Origin: Diaporthe sp. PMI_573
Taxonomy: Eukaryota; Ascomycota; Sordariomycetes; Diaporthales; Diaporthaceae
DNA length: 64,000 nucleotides
Reading direction: 5' to 3'
Assembly (NCBI GenBank): GCA_021399435.1
Contig: JAJTUP010000008.1
Coordinates: 372,001 to 436,000 of the forward strand
How positions within the stretch are numbered: position 1 is the stretch's first letter; each line of letters begins with the position of its first letter. The position numbers and the translations under genes are program-made. Below are positions 55,508-64,000 of the stretch, piece by piece. The notes beneath the pieces are model-generated. The model was not told the DNA's origin and did no database searches. It was given only the letters and a program-made list of their open reading frames with translations.

Positions 55508-55982
55508 ATCCATTAACTCTCCTGGTCCTGGATGCTCGTGAGGCTCTGAAATTTACCTGCTGAGCAGGCCCAATGGTCATCCTAATCCTCCTCGATATAC
55601 TCCTCTTAATCGCTATCGGCATCATCATTGAAACACTCACCGGAACCATTGTCATCACTGTATCCCCACCTGAAACCTCAGCAGGTCCCTCCAAATCATC
55701 CGCAGTCTCCTTGTACTCAACATGCTGACTAGCGACGACGGAATCCTCGAGGCTATCATCGTCCACAACCTGGCCACGCTCCTGGTCGCCCTCGTTGTCC
55801 TTCTCGTCATCCATGTTCATGATGCTATCCTTCCGATCCCACGGCTCTGGCTCGGAGCCCCTGATAACGGACTTGTGCTCACCGTCGTCGTCCTCAATGC
55901 CGCTCGGGTGGGTCGTTTCAATTGACTGAATCTGCCAGCAGCATTCTATTGAGTGCCGAGTGTCACAGCGTCGACACTCCAC
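55488..55982 (-). CDS. Hypothetical acidic protein, uncertain
   Basis: Open for 164 codons on the minus strand. It starts with a Cys-rich VECRRCDTRHSIECCW stretch and continues acidic (GIEDDDGEHKSVIRG, MDDEKDNEGDQERGQVVDDD). The last third loses this character, and a GTGAGT that could be a donor lies just where the change occurs (near 55645), so a missed intron is possible. The opposite strand also reads protein-like at 55930-56134. I cannot name a family, and it may be a remnant within the decayed island. Confidence 0.25.
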   Translation of the reverse strand: MECRRCDTRHSIECCWQIQSIETTHPSGIEDDDGEHKSVIRGSEPEPWDRKDSIMNMDDEKDNEGDQERGQVVDDDSLEDSVVASQHVEYKETADDLEGPAEVSGGDTVMTMVPVSVSMMMPIAIKRSISRRIRMTIGPAQQVNFRASRASRTRRVNGFAVVVL

Positions 55983-56212
55983 AGGAAATGCACGAAGATG
56001 AGTTTGAGAACTCCATTGGAGTATACTTCTCCTTGAACAAACTCCACCGCAGGGCGTACACAGGATCTAGAACTTCCTGGGTGCCGCCCAATGGACGTGG
56101 TACCGCTGGTATTCGCGTCAGGAGGCAAGAATGAGAGGGCCTGAGGTATATTCTGGCACGGTCAGCAATAATCCTATCCATTACCATGTTGCTTGTCTAA
56201 CATGAGTACAGC

Positions 56213-56934
56213 ATGGCATCATTCTTCAATTACCTCCAGATGGATCAGCACGACAGTGATCGACAAGAACCACATGATCTGGATCTCGATACTGGCGGCA
56301 GAAAACACTTCAACAATGCAGGCTGCTTGCCAGGCGAGAGCATACACCTCAACTGCCGAGCCAACACTGCCAATGTGCTTGGCCACTCATCACGAAACAG
56401 TCAAAGGGGTAATTCAACCAGCAGTCAATCTGGCAAAGTGTGTCACAGACTGGCGCAGATGGACATTATGCCGGTGGGGAGACCATCGCGGGCATAATCT
56501 GGCAGTTCCTTCCCAATGAGTCGGCCTACACTGCAGCAGTCCAGGCGTAAAAGGCTGAATTCCGTCGAACATGCGCAAACCTGTCAGCAGAATTACTATG
56601 GTTGACTGGCGAATACACGAGGAGAGAATAAACGAGAAGAGAAGCTTGCTGCCAAAAGCCACATCACCGGGCTGGAAACACGCATCATTTTAAAGAGCTA
56701 CTGGTGAAATTAATCGAGGCCGGCATCGAACCACCAGGCGGGCCAGACCCTCACGAGATGGGCAAGGAAGCGCTGATGAAACTGTCAGTGATAAAACTCT
56801 GCGAGATGAACGTGAGGGATGGATTCACTCCCCCAATCAGGTATAGAAAAGATGAGCTCATCAAAGTATTGTTGTATGGACCTTCGGAACGTTTTAAATC
56901 TGGCAAAGAGGGCAAACGTTCCGAACTTACCTAG
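56213..56934 (+). pseudogene. Decayed gene with frameshifts and stops, SAP-like end
   Basis: A chain of protein-like segments in shifting frames: MASFFNYLQMDQHDSDRQEP, then (frame change near 56440) GGETIAGIIWQFLPNESAYT. An in-frame TAA, KAEFRRTCANLSAELLWLTG and a further single-base shift follow, and finally an open 76-codon end (VKLIEAGIEPPGGPDPHEMG, LSVIKLCEMNVRDG, YRKDELIKVLLYG). The last part has the helix-extended-helix spacing of a SAP DNA-binding motif. At least two frameshifts and two stops show it is dead. Parent family not recognised. Confidence 0.4.
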
Positions 56935-57575
56935 GGCATTCTTAACGAGTGGTCGATCTTTAACATGATGGAGCGTCGTCTAGCAGTTCAATATGGCATC
57001 CCCTTCTTCGCTGACAACAACTTGGAGAAGAGGGATTATCAGATTGCCGTATTCTTTCTCGAATGCCTCCATCATCTGGCAGGCGAGGAAATGATTTCGA
57101 AGGGGCACGGTCGATAGACTCTTATGAATGAGTGTCATCTGGCATCTCACGCCCACCTTTCTTCCCATGGAGGGGGCGCAAGTACATCTCATTCGCCCTC
57201 GCACACAATGCTTGTCAGTGTGCCTGACTATAAACAGAATTTGACCTCTATCTGCTTTGGCCCTTTCTTCTAGCGTGCTAGCCTGTAACTACTCAGCTCA
57301 GCTGGGAACTCAACTTGAATTTTGTGCTGCATAAAGACTTGTGACATTATACTGCCGCAAGTGACGAGTCAGTGAAGTTTAGATAGTAGAGATATGCTTC
57401 CTCTATGAATCCCTGTCAGCAAGTGATGGGTGGTGACCATCACTTGCGTTCCCCATGACATGCTGGGGGATTCCGAAACGGACACACAATTAGGTCTGTC
57501 AAGCTGCTCAGGGATCATCTGGGTATCTGCAGTAAGTTTCTGTTCTATGTTTTGTGTAGGAATTAATCTGGCCAC
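56935..57575. other. Gene-free spacer
   Basis: Between the decayed island and the polyketide synthase 3' end. Only short frames; nothing recognised. Confidence 0.5.
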
Positions 57576-59069
57576 TCAATCAAGCTCCACAGAAGAGATG
57601 GCCTGGGCAATAAAGCTATCCGCCCCCGCATCGGCCCGTCTGGTGTGCGCCGCGGTCGCCTCATTTTCAACGTCAAGATCATCTGACCGTTCACTGGCCT
57701 CGCCATCATCGCTTCTCTCGCTGCTCTCCTCACTCTCCGTCTCCGGTGGAGTCTGTAGGCCCGTCTTTTCTGAACCCGGTGGGAAGTGTCTCTTCAACAT
57801 GCACATCTCCACCGCCACACCAGGCCCAAAGGCGCAACCCACGATATGATCTTTTGGGCCTCTGCCGTCTGGTGTGCAAGCATCCATGTCTTTCGAGCGC
57901 AAGCGATCCAGCACGCTGAAGATCGTGGCGCTACTAGAGTTGCCATGGTTGATGTACGTGTCATAGCTTGCTCTCATGTGCTCGGGAACCAACCCCATCG
58001 CCTTCTCTGCACCGCTGAGGATCGTTGCACCTCCTGGATGCATAGCCCAGTCAAAGTCCGATGGCTTGGCGTCGTCCCATGGTGGAGGCAAATTCAGCGA
58101 GGACATCAGATCCGAGAAAGTCTTCTGCAAGGCCCCTTGGGCAATCTTCGGCACGCTTGGTGTTAGGACCACCTTCCAGCCCACGGGATCGACATCAAAG
58201 CCCAAATCTTTCGTCGTGTCTGGAATAATTCGATGGTCCCAACCAAGCAAGTCGTATACTGGGGGCGCGGAGGCAGTACCCAGCCCGTTGCTTAGGACCA
58301 CTGCGCTGGCACAGTCTGAGAAAAGACACACTCCTATCCTGGTCTCCTGGAGCTTGTCGATGCTGTCCAACTCACTTCGTACCATTGTTGTGCTCACTTC
58401 GAGGGCAAGGACTAATATGCGCGCTGGTTTCCCTCGGTAGCTGTGACCCAAGGCGAGGTTTGCCGCAGTTCGAAGAGCAGTAAGCCCGCCAGCGCAGCCA
58501 ACTCCATGGAGAAGGACCCTTTCGGCCTGGTGAGCGACTCCCAGCTTCTCGCAGACGAAGTGATCGAAGCCAGGATTGCCACTGTCCGTACATGTTGTCG
58601 AAACGACATGTGTCTGCCATGTGGTTAGTCTGCGATGCACACCAGCAAAAGCAGGAAGAGATGCCACTATTCACCCAGCCATAGGCCCAAAATATTGGGC
58701 TTCAGGCTGAGGGAGGGACATCACAAGACTCACAATTTCATCGAGGTCGATTTTGGCCTCAGCGATGGCTTTCCGAGCAGCACTAACGGCGAGCGGCACT
58801 CCATCACTCATGAACACCTCATGAAGCTGGGCTATGGAGGGAGGATCTGGGTGATTGACAACCGGGTGGTCGGGGTTGCCGATGGACGAGCGGATGTCGA
58901 TGCCGGTGAACTGATTGATTGCCCGCACTTTTTTCATCGATGGGCTGTCTGGGTGAAACCGTGTCGCAAGGGTGTCAATGGCATCTGGCTTGAGACCATA
59001 CGGCGGGTATTGGGAGCCAACCCCCAAGATGGACAGGCCCAGCTGCCCGAAGCTGTTTGGAGAAGCCAT
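57576..59069 (-). CDS. Type III polyketide synthase (chalcone synthase-like)
   Basis: Two exons (59069-58734, 58613-57576) encode 457 residues. The intron (GTGAGT..gcag) joins DLDEI to THVVSTTCTDS, a family-conserved junction. The catalytic triad is visible: Cys152 in LLHGVGCAGG, His304 in AMHPGG and Asn337 in NHGNSSSA. Conserved ALEVSTTMVRSELDS and GVCLFSDCASAVVLSNG support a fungal type III enzyme. These homodimers extend an acyl-CoA starter with malonyl-CoA without an acyl carrier, giving pyrones or resorcylic products in the known fungal cases. The product here is unknown. The start MASPNSFGQLGLSILGVG fits family length; an in-frame ATG at 59171 would add 34 residues lacking family character. 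The last 70 residues are an acidic Ser/Glu tail (SEESSERSDDGEASERSDD) not needed for the fold. No obvious tailoring genes adjoin. Confidence 0.93.
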
Positions 59070-60874
59070 TGCCAGCTTTCCCACGGCCTCTTTGCGAATT
59101 CTTTGAAAATTGAGCCTCGTGGGTGTAACGCCTGTCTTCTCCGCCAGCTGACGACCAGTTTTCCGGCTCAATGGCTGATAGGCGGCCGGCAGTTGCTACC
59201 AAGATCGTCGACGTTCCCGGTAGGTCCTAAAAGAGGTCGGGACACGGTCCAAGCCAAGCCAATTCGTAGCAAACCGATAAGTGAGACTCTCGTTGGCCTC
59301 TCTTGTACTTGTTTCTCCCCAAAAGAGTCACGAGGTCGACAAAGTGCTGACAGAAAAGGCAGCGAGTTGAAAAATGCGATCCAGTTGCGACGGCCCTGAT
59401 GTTGGCTACCACGTGCACCAGTTTCCGGCAGATTGTCTTGAATCCTTAATTCGGCCTCGACATGAAAAGGGATATCCGCGAAGAATCTTCGGGTGACTCC
59501 CAGTCAGGTTTGTGAAGGGGCTCTCACTCAGGCGCGAAGACTGGTCAGGGTGGTTTGTGACGTGAGGCGACGATGTTTGAAACAGGACGGGAGAAGGGTC
59601 CCAACAAATTATGGCGCCGGGAGAGTATGCACAGGAAAGAGCGACGGGCTGTGTAAATCTTCCCGTGCTATGATTGTGATAACGATTGCAATGGGACGGT
59701 GTGCAGGAGGAACCCAGCAGGTACTTGTACCCTGCATGTGTCTATTGCAGCTGAAGATACAAGTCCAGCTGGGGCAGTCACAGTCCGAGGTCCATTCTTG
59801 GGTGAGGACCTGCGCGTCCCCCGTCCTGGTGGCGAGAGCTTGATTTTCTCTCGAAAAACCCAAGCCCCAGCCCAGCCCAGCCTGCCAGCCTGCCAGCCTG
59901 CCAGCCTGCGCGTATGATACCGAGGCATCTGCAGCATGCCAATATGCTCAACACTAGTCATTCGGGTGTCAGCCCACAGATGTGCACGCAGGCACAGGGC
60001 TGCACCGAGCCGCAGGCCCAGGACACCGAACTGCACTGACAACCCACACCAAGCTGACAAGGTCTCCTCCCAAACGCAAAACACGAGAGTCTCGAGTTCC
60101 GCCACGGCAAGTGTAGCAGAGCATGGCTGTGGGAACCGGGCAGCTGCCCCAAGGTGAGCTCTCCGGAGCTGTCATTGGCAAGAGCTGCAAGCCCACCCCT
60201 GGAATTCCAGAGCCTCCCCTGCCGCACCCCGGCCGCCCTCCCAGGAGCTTGCTCCCTCTAGACCTGCCCCTTCGGGACCAGCACGGAGAGTTCTGCCGAG
60301 AAGCAGGAGTCAAAGCTCCTCGAGCAGGGCGAGCAGGGCGCTGAGACACTGCTCGACAGCTCCAACCACACAACCATCCAACCATCACACAGCCACGCCC
60401 ACCTCGACCGCACCAGGAACACGCAAACCCACCGCCGTGCAGCCCACTAAGCCCTGTGCGACTGTCAAGCCCGTCAACATGACATGAAAATTACACCATT
60501 CAGGTAATAGTATGCGCCAGGAACGGATGTCAGACAGCCGACCACAGCACACAGCAGACTGCAGCTAGACGAGGACACGATAGAAAAGCGAGGTGAGCCG
60601 CCTCTGCTACGCAATCAATGAATCATGGCAGGCACAAAACTAATCAGGGTGCGTTCACTGCCTTCTAGCCATTGACCAATTGGACCGACAAACTGCTCAG
60701 CCGCAGCAACTACACGCCCGGAACCCACCATCCGGAACGGCACCCGGGCAGACAATCCCACCTTCAACGGTCAACAATCCGGCCGACCCAGCCGCCCGGA
60801 TCACGAATTGCGCCGGGCCCGACTCGCCGCAGACCACGGAGCGAGTCCCGACGCCAGTTCAAGGGGTTGACAAG
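59070..60874. other. 1.8 kb gene-free divergent region
   Basis: Between the polyketide synthase (-) and the small membrane protein (+), so it holds both promoters. Frames here are short and overlapping. It contains the CCTGCCAG repeat and C-rich stretches. No regulator gene is encoded beside the synthase. Confidence 0.5.
59866..59910. repeat. CCCAG / CCTGCCAG tandem repeat
   Basis: Three cccag-type units followed by three and a half copies of cctgccag. Confidence 0.9.
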
Positions 60875-61300
60875 ATGCACCTCGGCAACGTGGCCCTCGC
60901 CTTCCACGTCCTCATCGAGGCGCCCGCGTCGCTGTCCTTCCTGCTGGACGCGCCGAAGCAGCTGCGGGAATCGAGACCCAGCCCGGAGGCCGTCCTCGTG
61001 TGCCAGAGCTACGGCGGCCTGCTGGTCGCCACCAACGTGCTGTGCCTCCTGCTCCTCTACTGCAGGGGCATCACCACCTTTGACGATGCCAGCGCCATCA
61101 TCGCCGCGTCGCTGGCCATATACCATGTCATGCCTATGCGGCGGGCCTGGGTGAGGATCAAGGCGCAGGGCGCCGGCCGTGGCTGGCTGCAACAGGCCGA
61201 CGTGCTCGGCGGCCCTTATGTGCACTTGGCTGTGCATGCTCTCTTATTTGTGTCCCTCACGTGGGCGGGTTTGCACGGGATAGTGCGCGAAAAGCCTTGA
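60875..61300 (+). CDS. Small four-helix membrane protein, unknown function
   Basis: Frame of 141 residues from MHLGNVALAFHVLIEAP. Four hydrophobic segments are visible: NVALAFHVLIEAPASLSFLL, GGLLVATNVLCLLLLYC, ASAIIAASLAIYHVMP and VHLAVHALLFVSLTWAGLHG. The frame stays open upstream to 60680, but that part is Pro/Thr-rich leader-like sequence without conservation cues, so I use the internal ATG. The Glu-Ala-Pro in helix 1 and paired His residues resemble small uncharacterised fungal integral membrane proteins. I cannot assign a function. It lies 180 bp from the 3' end of BFR2. Confidence 0.7.
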   Translation: MHLGNVALAFHVLIEAPASLSFLLDAPKQLRESRPSPEAVLVCQSYGGLLVATNVLCLLLLYCRGITTFDDASAIIAASLAIYHVMPMRRAWVRIKAQGAGRGWLQQADVLGGPYVHLAVHALLFVSLTWAGLHGIVREKP

Positions 61301-61480
61301 ATTCGATGTGAAGGCCTGTGTATATATGGGATCTAGCGTCCTGTGCACCACCATAAGGAGGGTTGCACGACATTAGCCCCGGTGCGCCTCTACAGGGCGG
61401 CCATCCAACGATTGCCGTGGCGGCCGTCTCCAGCCCCTTTCTCTTTCGAGGAGTACGCCCAGCTTTTCTGGGTTCGGTAT

Positions 61481-63354
61481 CTAATTTCTAAATAGCTTGA
61501 GGCCCTCCTCCTCGGCCGCAAGGTCATTGTCTTCCTCGTCGGAAACATCCTCCTTGAGCTGCATCCGCTGCCCGAACAGGGTCCCGAACAGCCGGTCGAT
61601 GGCCTCGTCCTCCCAGGACCGCCTGTCCTCTGGCGCCATGAAATTCTGCAGCTTCTCGTGCACCGTGAACCTCAGCTTGCGGCCCTTGCTCGCCCGCCTG
61701 TCGACCTGCTTCCGCGTCTTGGCCTCCTTGATCGCGGTCCACCGCACCGTGGGCACGTTGTCGTTGCCCGTGGTCCCGGAGTCGTTGGTGCGCTGGTCGA
61801 CGAGCTCCTTGAGCAGCATCTGGTAGAAGTCGGCGTCGTCGTAGATTGTCGGGTCCTCAGTGACCTTCTTGGCCACCTGGACGGGGGCGCAGGACCGGGG
61901 CACCTGGGTGCGCTTCACCCAGCGGTCCGAGTTGAGCATCATCTGGTCCTCGAGCACGGACACCAAGGACTCAGAGCCTTTCGCGGTGCCAAGCTGACGA
62001 GTGTTGTTGTTCACAACCGTCGTCTTGTTCTTGGCCTTGGTGGACCATTTCTCGAGGACTTGTTTCCGCTTCGCGATGGCACGCTCCTCGGTGGCTTGCA
62101 TTTCCTCCCAGAGCTCCTCGGTGGACGTGCTGGTGGCGACGTCACGCTTGCGCTTTTCTCCTGCTTTCGGCTCGGGAAGCAGGCTGGCCCTGAAGCCATC
62201 GATGGCGTTCCAAAGCTTGATGGCAGCTTCCTCGGCCGCTTCGTAGGGCTCCTTGTCTGCATCGTCAGCCTCGGTCGCCTCAGTGAAAGAGTTGGTGGCG
62301 ACGAGGCCCTTTTGGAGGCGGATTCTGAGGTTCAGGAGAGAGTCGTAGGTGCGCCTTTGTTTCCGGATTGCAGCACCCTTTTCGGCGTCCTCTTTGGCTG
62401 CTTTAGAAATGATGTTGAGCGCGGGCTTCTCGCCTTCCTGCATCATCTCGCGCAACGAAGTTTTGTTATCCTTGGGCCTAGCATCGTCCATCTCGACGTC
62501 TTCGTCTTCCTCATCTTCATCCTCAGAACTCTCGTCGTCCTCGGAACCCTCGTCTGAGCCTTCCTCGTCGGACGATTCCTCGGCTTCTCTGTCAATGAGA
62601 TCGTCCCCCGAGTCTACGTCATCCAACGAATCATCGCTTTCTGAGCCGCCTTCGGACTGAGCGTCTTCGTCATCGTCCTCGTCTTGCTCGCTTTCCGAGC
62701 CTGACATGAAATCGGCCGCGACAGCCCTTTTCGATCGCCCGTTTGTAGCAGGTTTGGAGTCCTTCTTGGCAGCTTTCTTGCTGTCTTTAAACGTGAAACC
62801 TCTTTTCCTGAAAGCTTCCTCCTCGCCTTCCTCGAAAGCCTCATCGCTGTCGATCTCGTCGTCGTCGTCGATGATGTTGTCTCGTTCAAGGTCGGCTGTA
62901 TCGGGGTCGTCGTACTCTTGGGAGTCTTCCGAGCCGCTTTCATCGTCCTCTTCTGACTCGCCCTCGCTCAAACCATCACTGCTGTCGTCTAGGGCTGCGC
63001 GGCTGACTTTGACGCCGCTGTATTTGGGACCGAGTGCTGGGGCCTCCTTTTGACGGAGCCGACTCTTGCTGTGGGAGCAGTTAGACCCAGGTTATTTTGG
63101 CGCAAGATTTTCCCAGGAAGGACGTACCCAACGTTGACATAGTGTTCAGTTCCTTCCAAGTCCTCGTCGGCCTCGCTGTCGCTGTCGTCCGCGGACGGTG
63201 CATTCGCTTCCGGGTCGTAATCTGTGAGGCACGTTGTCAGACAATTCTTTCTGCATTTTGCTTGGGTAATTTGGGCAAACGTATGCATACCCTTCACAGC
63301 TTTTTCTTCAAATGCAGCGAACTTCTTCGCGCGTGCTGACTTTGCTGGCGCCAT
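61481..63354 (-). CDS. BFR2: BFR2 / AATF-family nucleolar protein
   Basis: Three exons (63354-63291, 63221-63128, 63068-61481) encode 581 residues. Exon 1 gives MAPAKSARAKKFAAFEEKAV and exon 2 the acidic DYDPEANAPSADDSDSEADE and EGTEHYVNVG. Exon 3 begins KSRLRQKEAPALGPKYSGVKVSR, the family's conserved block. A very acidic region follows, then SLREMMQEGEKPALNI, the helical LLNLRIRLQKGLVATNSF, ELWEEMQATEERAIAKRKQV and, at the C-terminus, GRKLRFTVHEKLQNFM with DRLFGTLFGQRMQLKED. Yeast Bfr2 and human AATF/Che-1 act in early small-subunit ribosome assembly in the nucleolus. Both introns are short and fully consistent in phase. A 299-codon antisense frame here is a mirror of the coding strand. Confidence 0.93.
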
Positions 63355-63783
63355 GGTTTTTGGTAAGCGGAACGGAACGTTGGTTGGAGGAGCATGGAAA
63401 TTTCGCCCGCGCAAAAATGCACCTTGAAGCTTCTGAACTTTTTAGTGGGGCTGATTCGGCGTTTTGGGGTACTTCTTGGCTGGCAGGGGCTGTGATTGGT
63501 CGCTAGAGTTCGACGGCTCCAATGTCCCTTCCGGGGTCCTCTTTCAACGACATGCGGCTCACACAGCATTGCGCTCTGTGAAGGTCATCGAGTCCAAGTT
63601 CATAGATGATATTCCTGATTCCCTCTTTTCTGTATCTTCGGCAGGCTTGCAAGTCCAGCATGTCAGAGCTCTCAACATGATTACTGCCGTTCGTTGATCC
63701 CTCTTCCTCACCTATCTTTTTCTGAATTTGCAGCATATTTCTGGGCCTTCAAGCTCATTTGATTAGCTGTATCCTGCATAAAA
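63355..63783. promoter_or_regulatory. Shared divergent promoter of BFR2 and IND1
   Basis: A 429-bp stretch separates two divergent start codons, so it serves both genes. No conserved box recognised with confidence. Confidence 0.6.
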
Positions 63784-64000
63784 ATGACCGTCATGACCCC
63801 AATTCAACGGCGTTTCTTTAGCACGCTGCGTGCCTTACAACATGAGAACCCTCTCGTAAGATGCCCCCTCTCTTGTCCAGTTCTACTAAGGCTTATCAAA
63901 TTCATATTTAGGGCCTCCCACGCACAGGCTCCATCCCCCGGATGCAGCGTGGCCTTCCTGAGCGGCGCAAGATCAAGGACGTCGCCAAGGTCATTGCCGT
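63784..64000 (+). CDS. IND1: IND1/NUBPL-like mitochondrial Fe-S carrier (5' part)
   Basis: Only the beginning is in the window: exon 1 63784-63855 (MTVMTPIQRRFFSTLRALQH) and exon 2 from 63912 to the edge (GLPRTGSIPRMQRGLPERRK, IKDVAKVIAV). The N-terminus is a basic, Ser/Arg/Phe-rich mitochondrial presequence. GLP(R)..P..GLP.RRKIKDVxKVIAV is the conserved lead-in to the P-loop of the Mrp/NUBPL family. The P-loop itself lies beyond the window, so the call rests on this lead-in. Ind1 delivers iron-sulphur clusters during assembly of respiratory complex I. Confidence 0.75.
   Translation, partial: MTVMTPIQRRFFSTLRALQHENPLVRCPLSCPVLLRLIKFIFRASHAQAPSPGCSVAFLSGARSRTSPRSLP

Noticed and set aside
61658..62557. 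299-codon plus-strand frame inside BFR2
   Set aside because: Exact antisense of a conserved coding exon; Val/Leu/Gly-rich mirror of the acidic and basic codons.

Overview
This is a piece of a filamentous ascomycete nuclear chromosome (Pezizomycotina, probably Sordariomycetes). Genes are mostly single-copy housekeeping genes with short introns of about 50-110 bp. Introns have GT-AG ends and CTAAC/CTGAC-like branch sites, spacers are 0.3-3.6 kb, and genes lie on both strands without operons. There are no plasmid, prophage or CRISPR features and no convincing tRNA or rRNA gene. I resolved exon structures by hand and checked that each spliced frame closes.

Layout. 0-10 kb: a TORC1 subunit (TCO89-like, -), the Tudor splicing factor SPF30 (+), a mitochondrial oxodicarboxylate carrier (ODC-type, -) and translation release factor eRF3/SUP35 with a prion-like N-terminus (-). 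10-20 kb: a RanGTP-binding Yrb30-like protein (+), a SNF2-family ATPase (+) and the ESCRT-0 subunit HSE1 (-). 20-34 kb: ATG13 (-), an ankyrin/RCC1/double-BTB protein of the IBtk type (-) and a mitochondrial oxoglutarate/malate-type carrier (-). 34-37.5 kb is gene-free. 37.5-49 kb: a DUF1295/steroid-reductase-like membrane protein (+), a CDC31-type centrin (-), BUD22 (+), a short-chain dehydrogenase (+) and the deadenylase PAN2 (+). 49-53 kb: a large F-box-like, SUMO-motif-bearing protein interrupted by one in-frame TAG (-), with a long purine/pyrimidine microsatellite upstream. 53.4-57.3 kb is an accessory island: AT-rich DNA and several broken reading frames with frameshifts and stops. 57.5-64 kb: a type III polyketide synthase (-), a small four-helix membrane protein (+), BFR2/AATF (-) and the start of the Fe-S carrier IND1/NUBPL (+, runs off the end).

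The genes do not form one pathway. Recurring themes are TOR/autophagy/endosome control (TCO89, ATG13, HSE1), ribosome biogenesis and RNA metabolism (BUD22, BFR2, SPF30, PAN2, SUP35), and mitochondrial transport and assembly (two carriers, IND1).

The most unusual signals are two. (1) A 15-bp, indel-free tandem array between the converging PAN2 and F-box-like genes encodes regular pentapeptides on both strands; its best frame, with a fixed Glu, lies on the strand of the F-box-like gene, whose last residues (NWEFP) resemble a repeat unit. (2) A single in-frame TAG splits that same gene. Also notable are an 11-nt micro-exon in the carrier gene, a 19-nt micro-exon in the dehydrogenase, and the decayed gene island.
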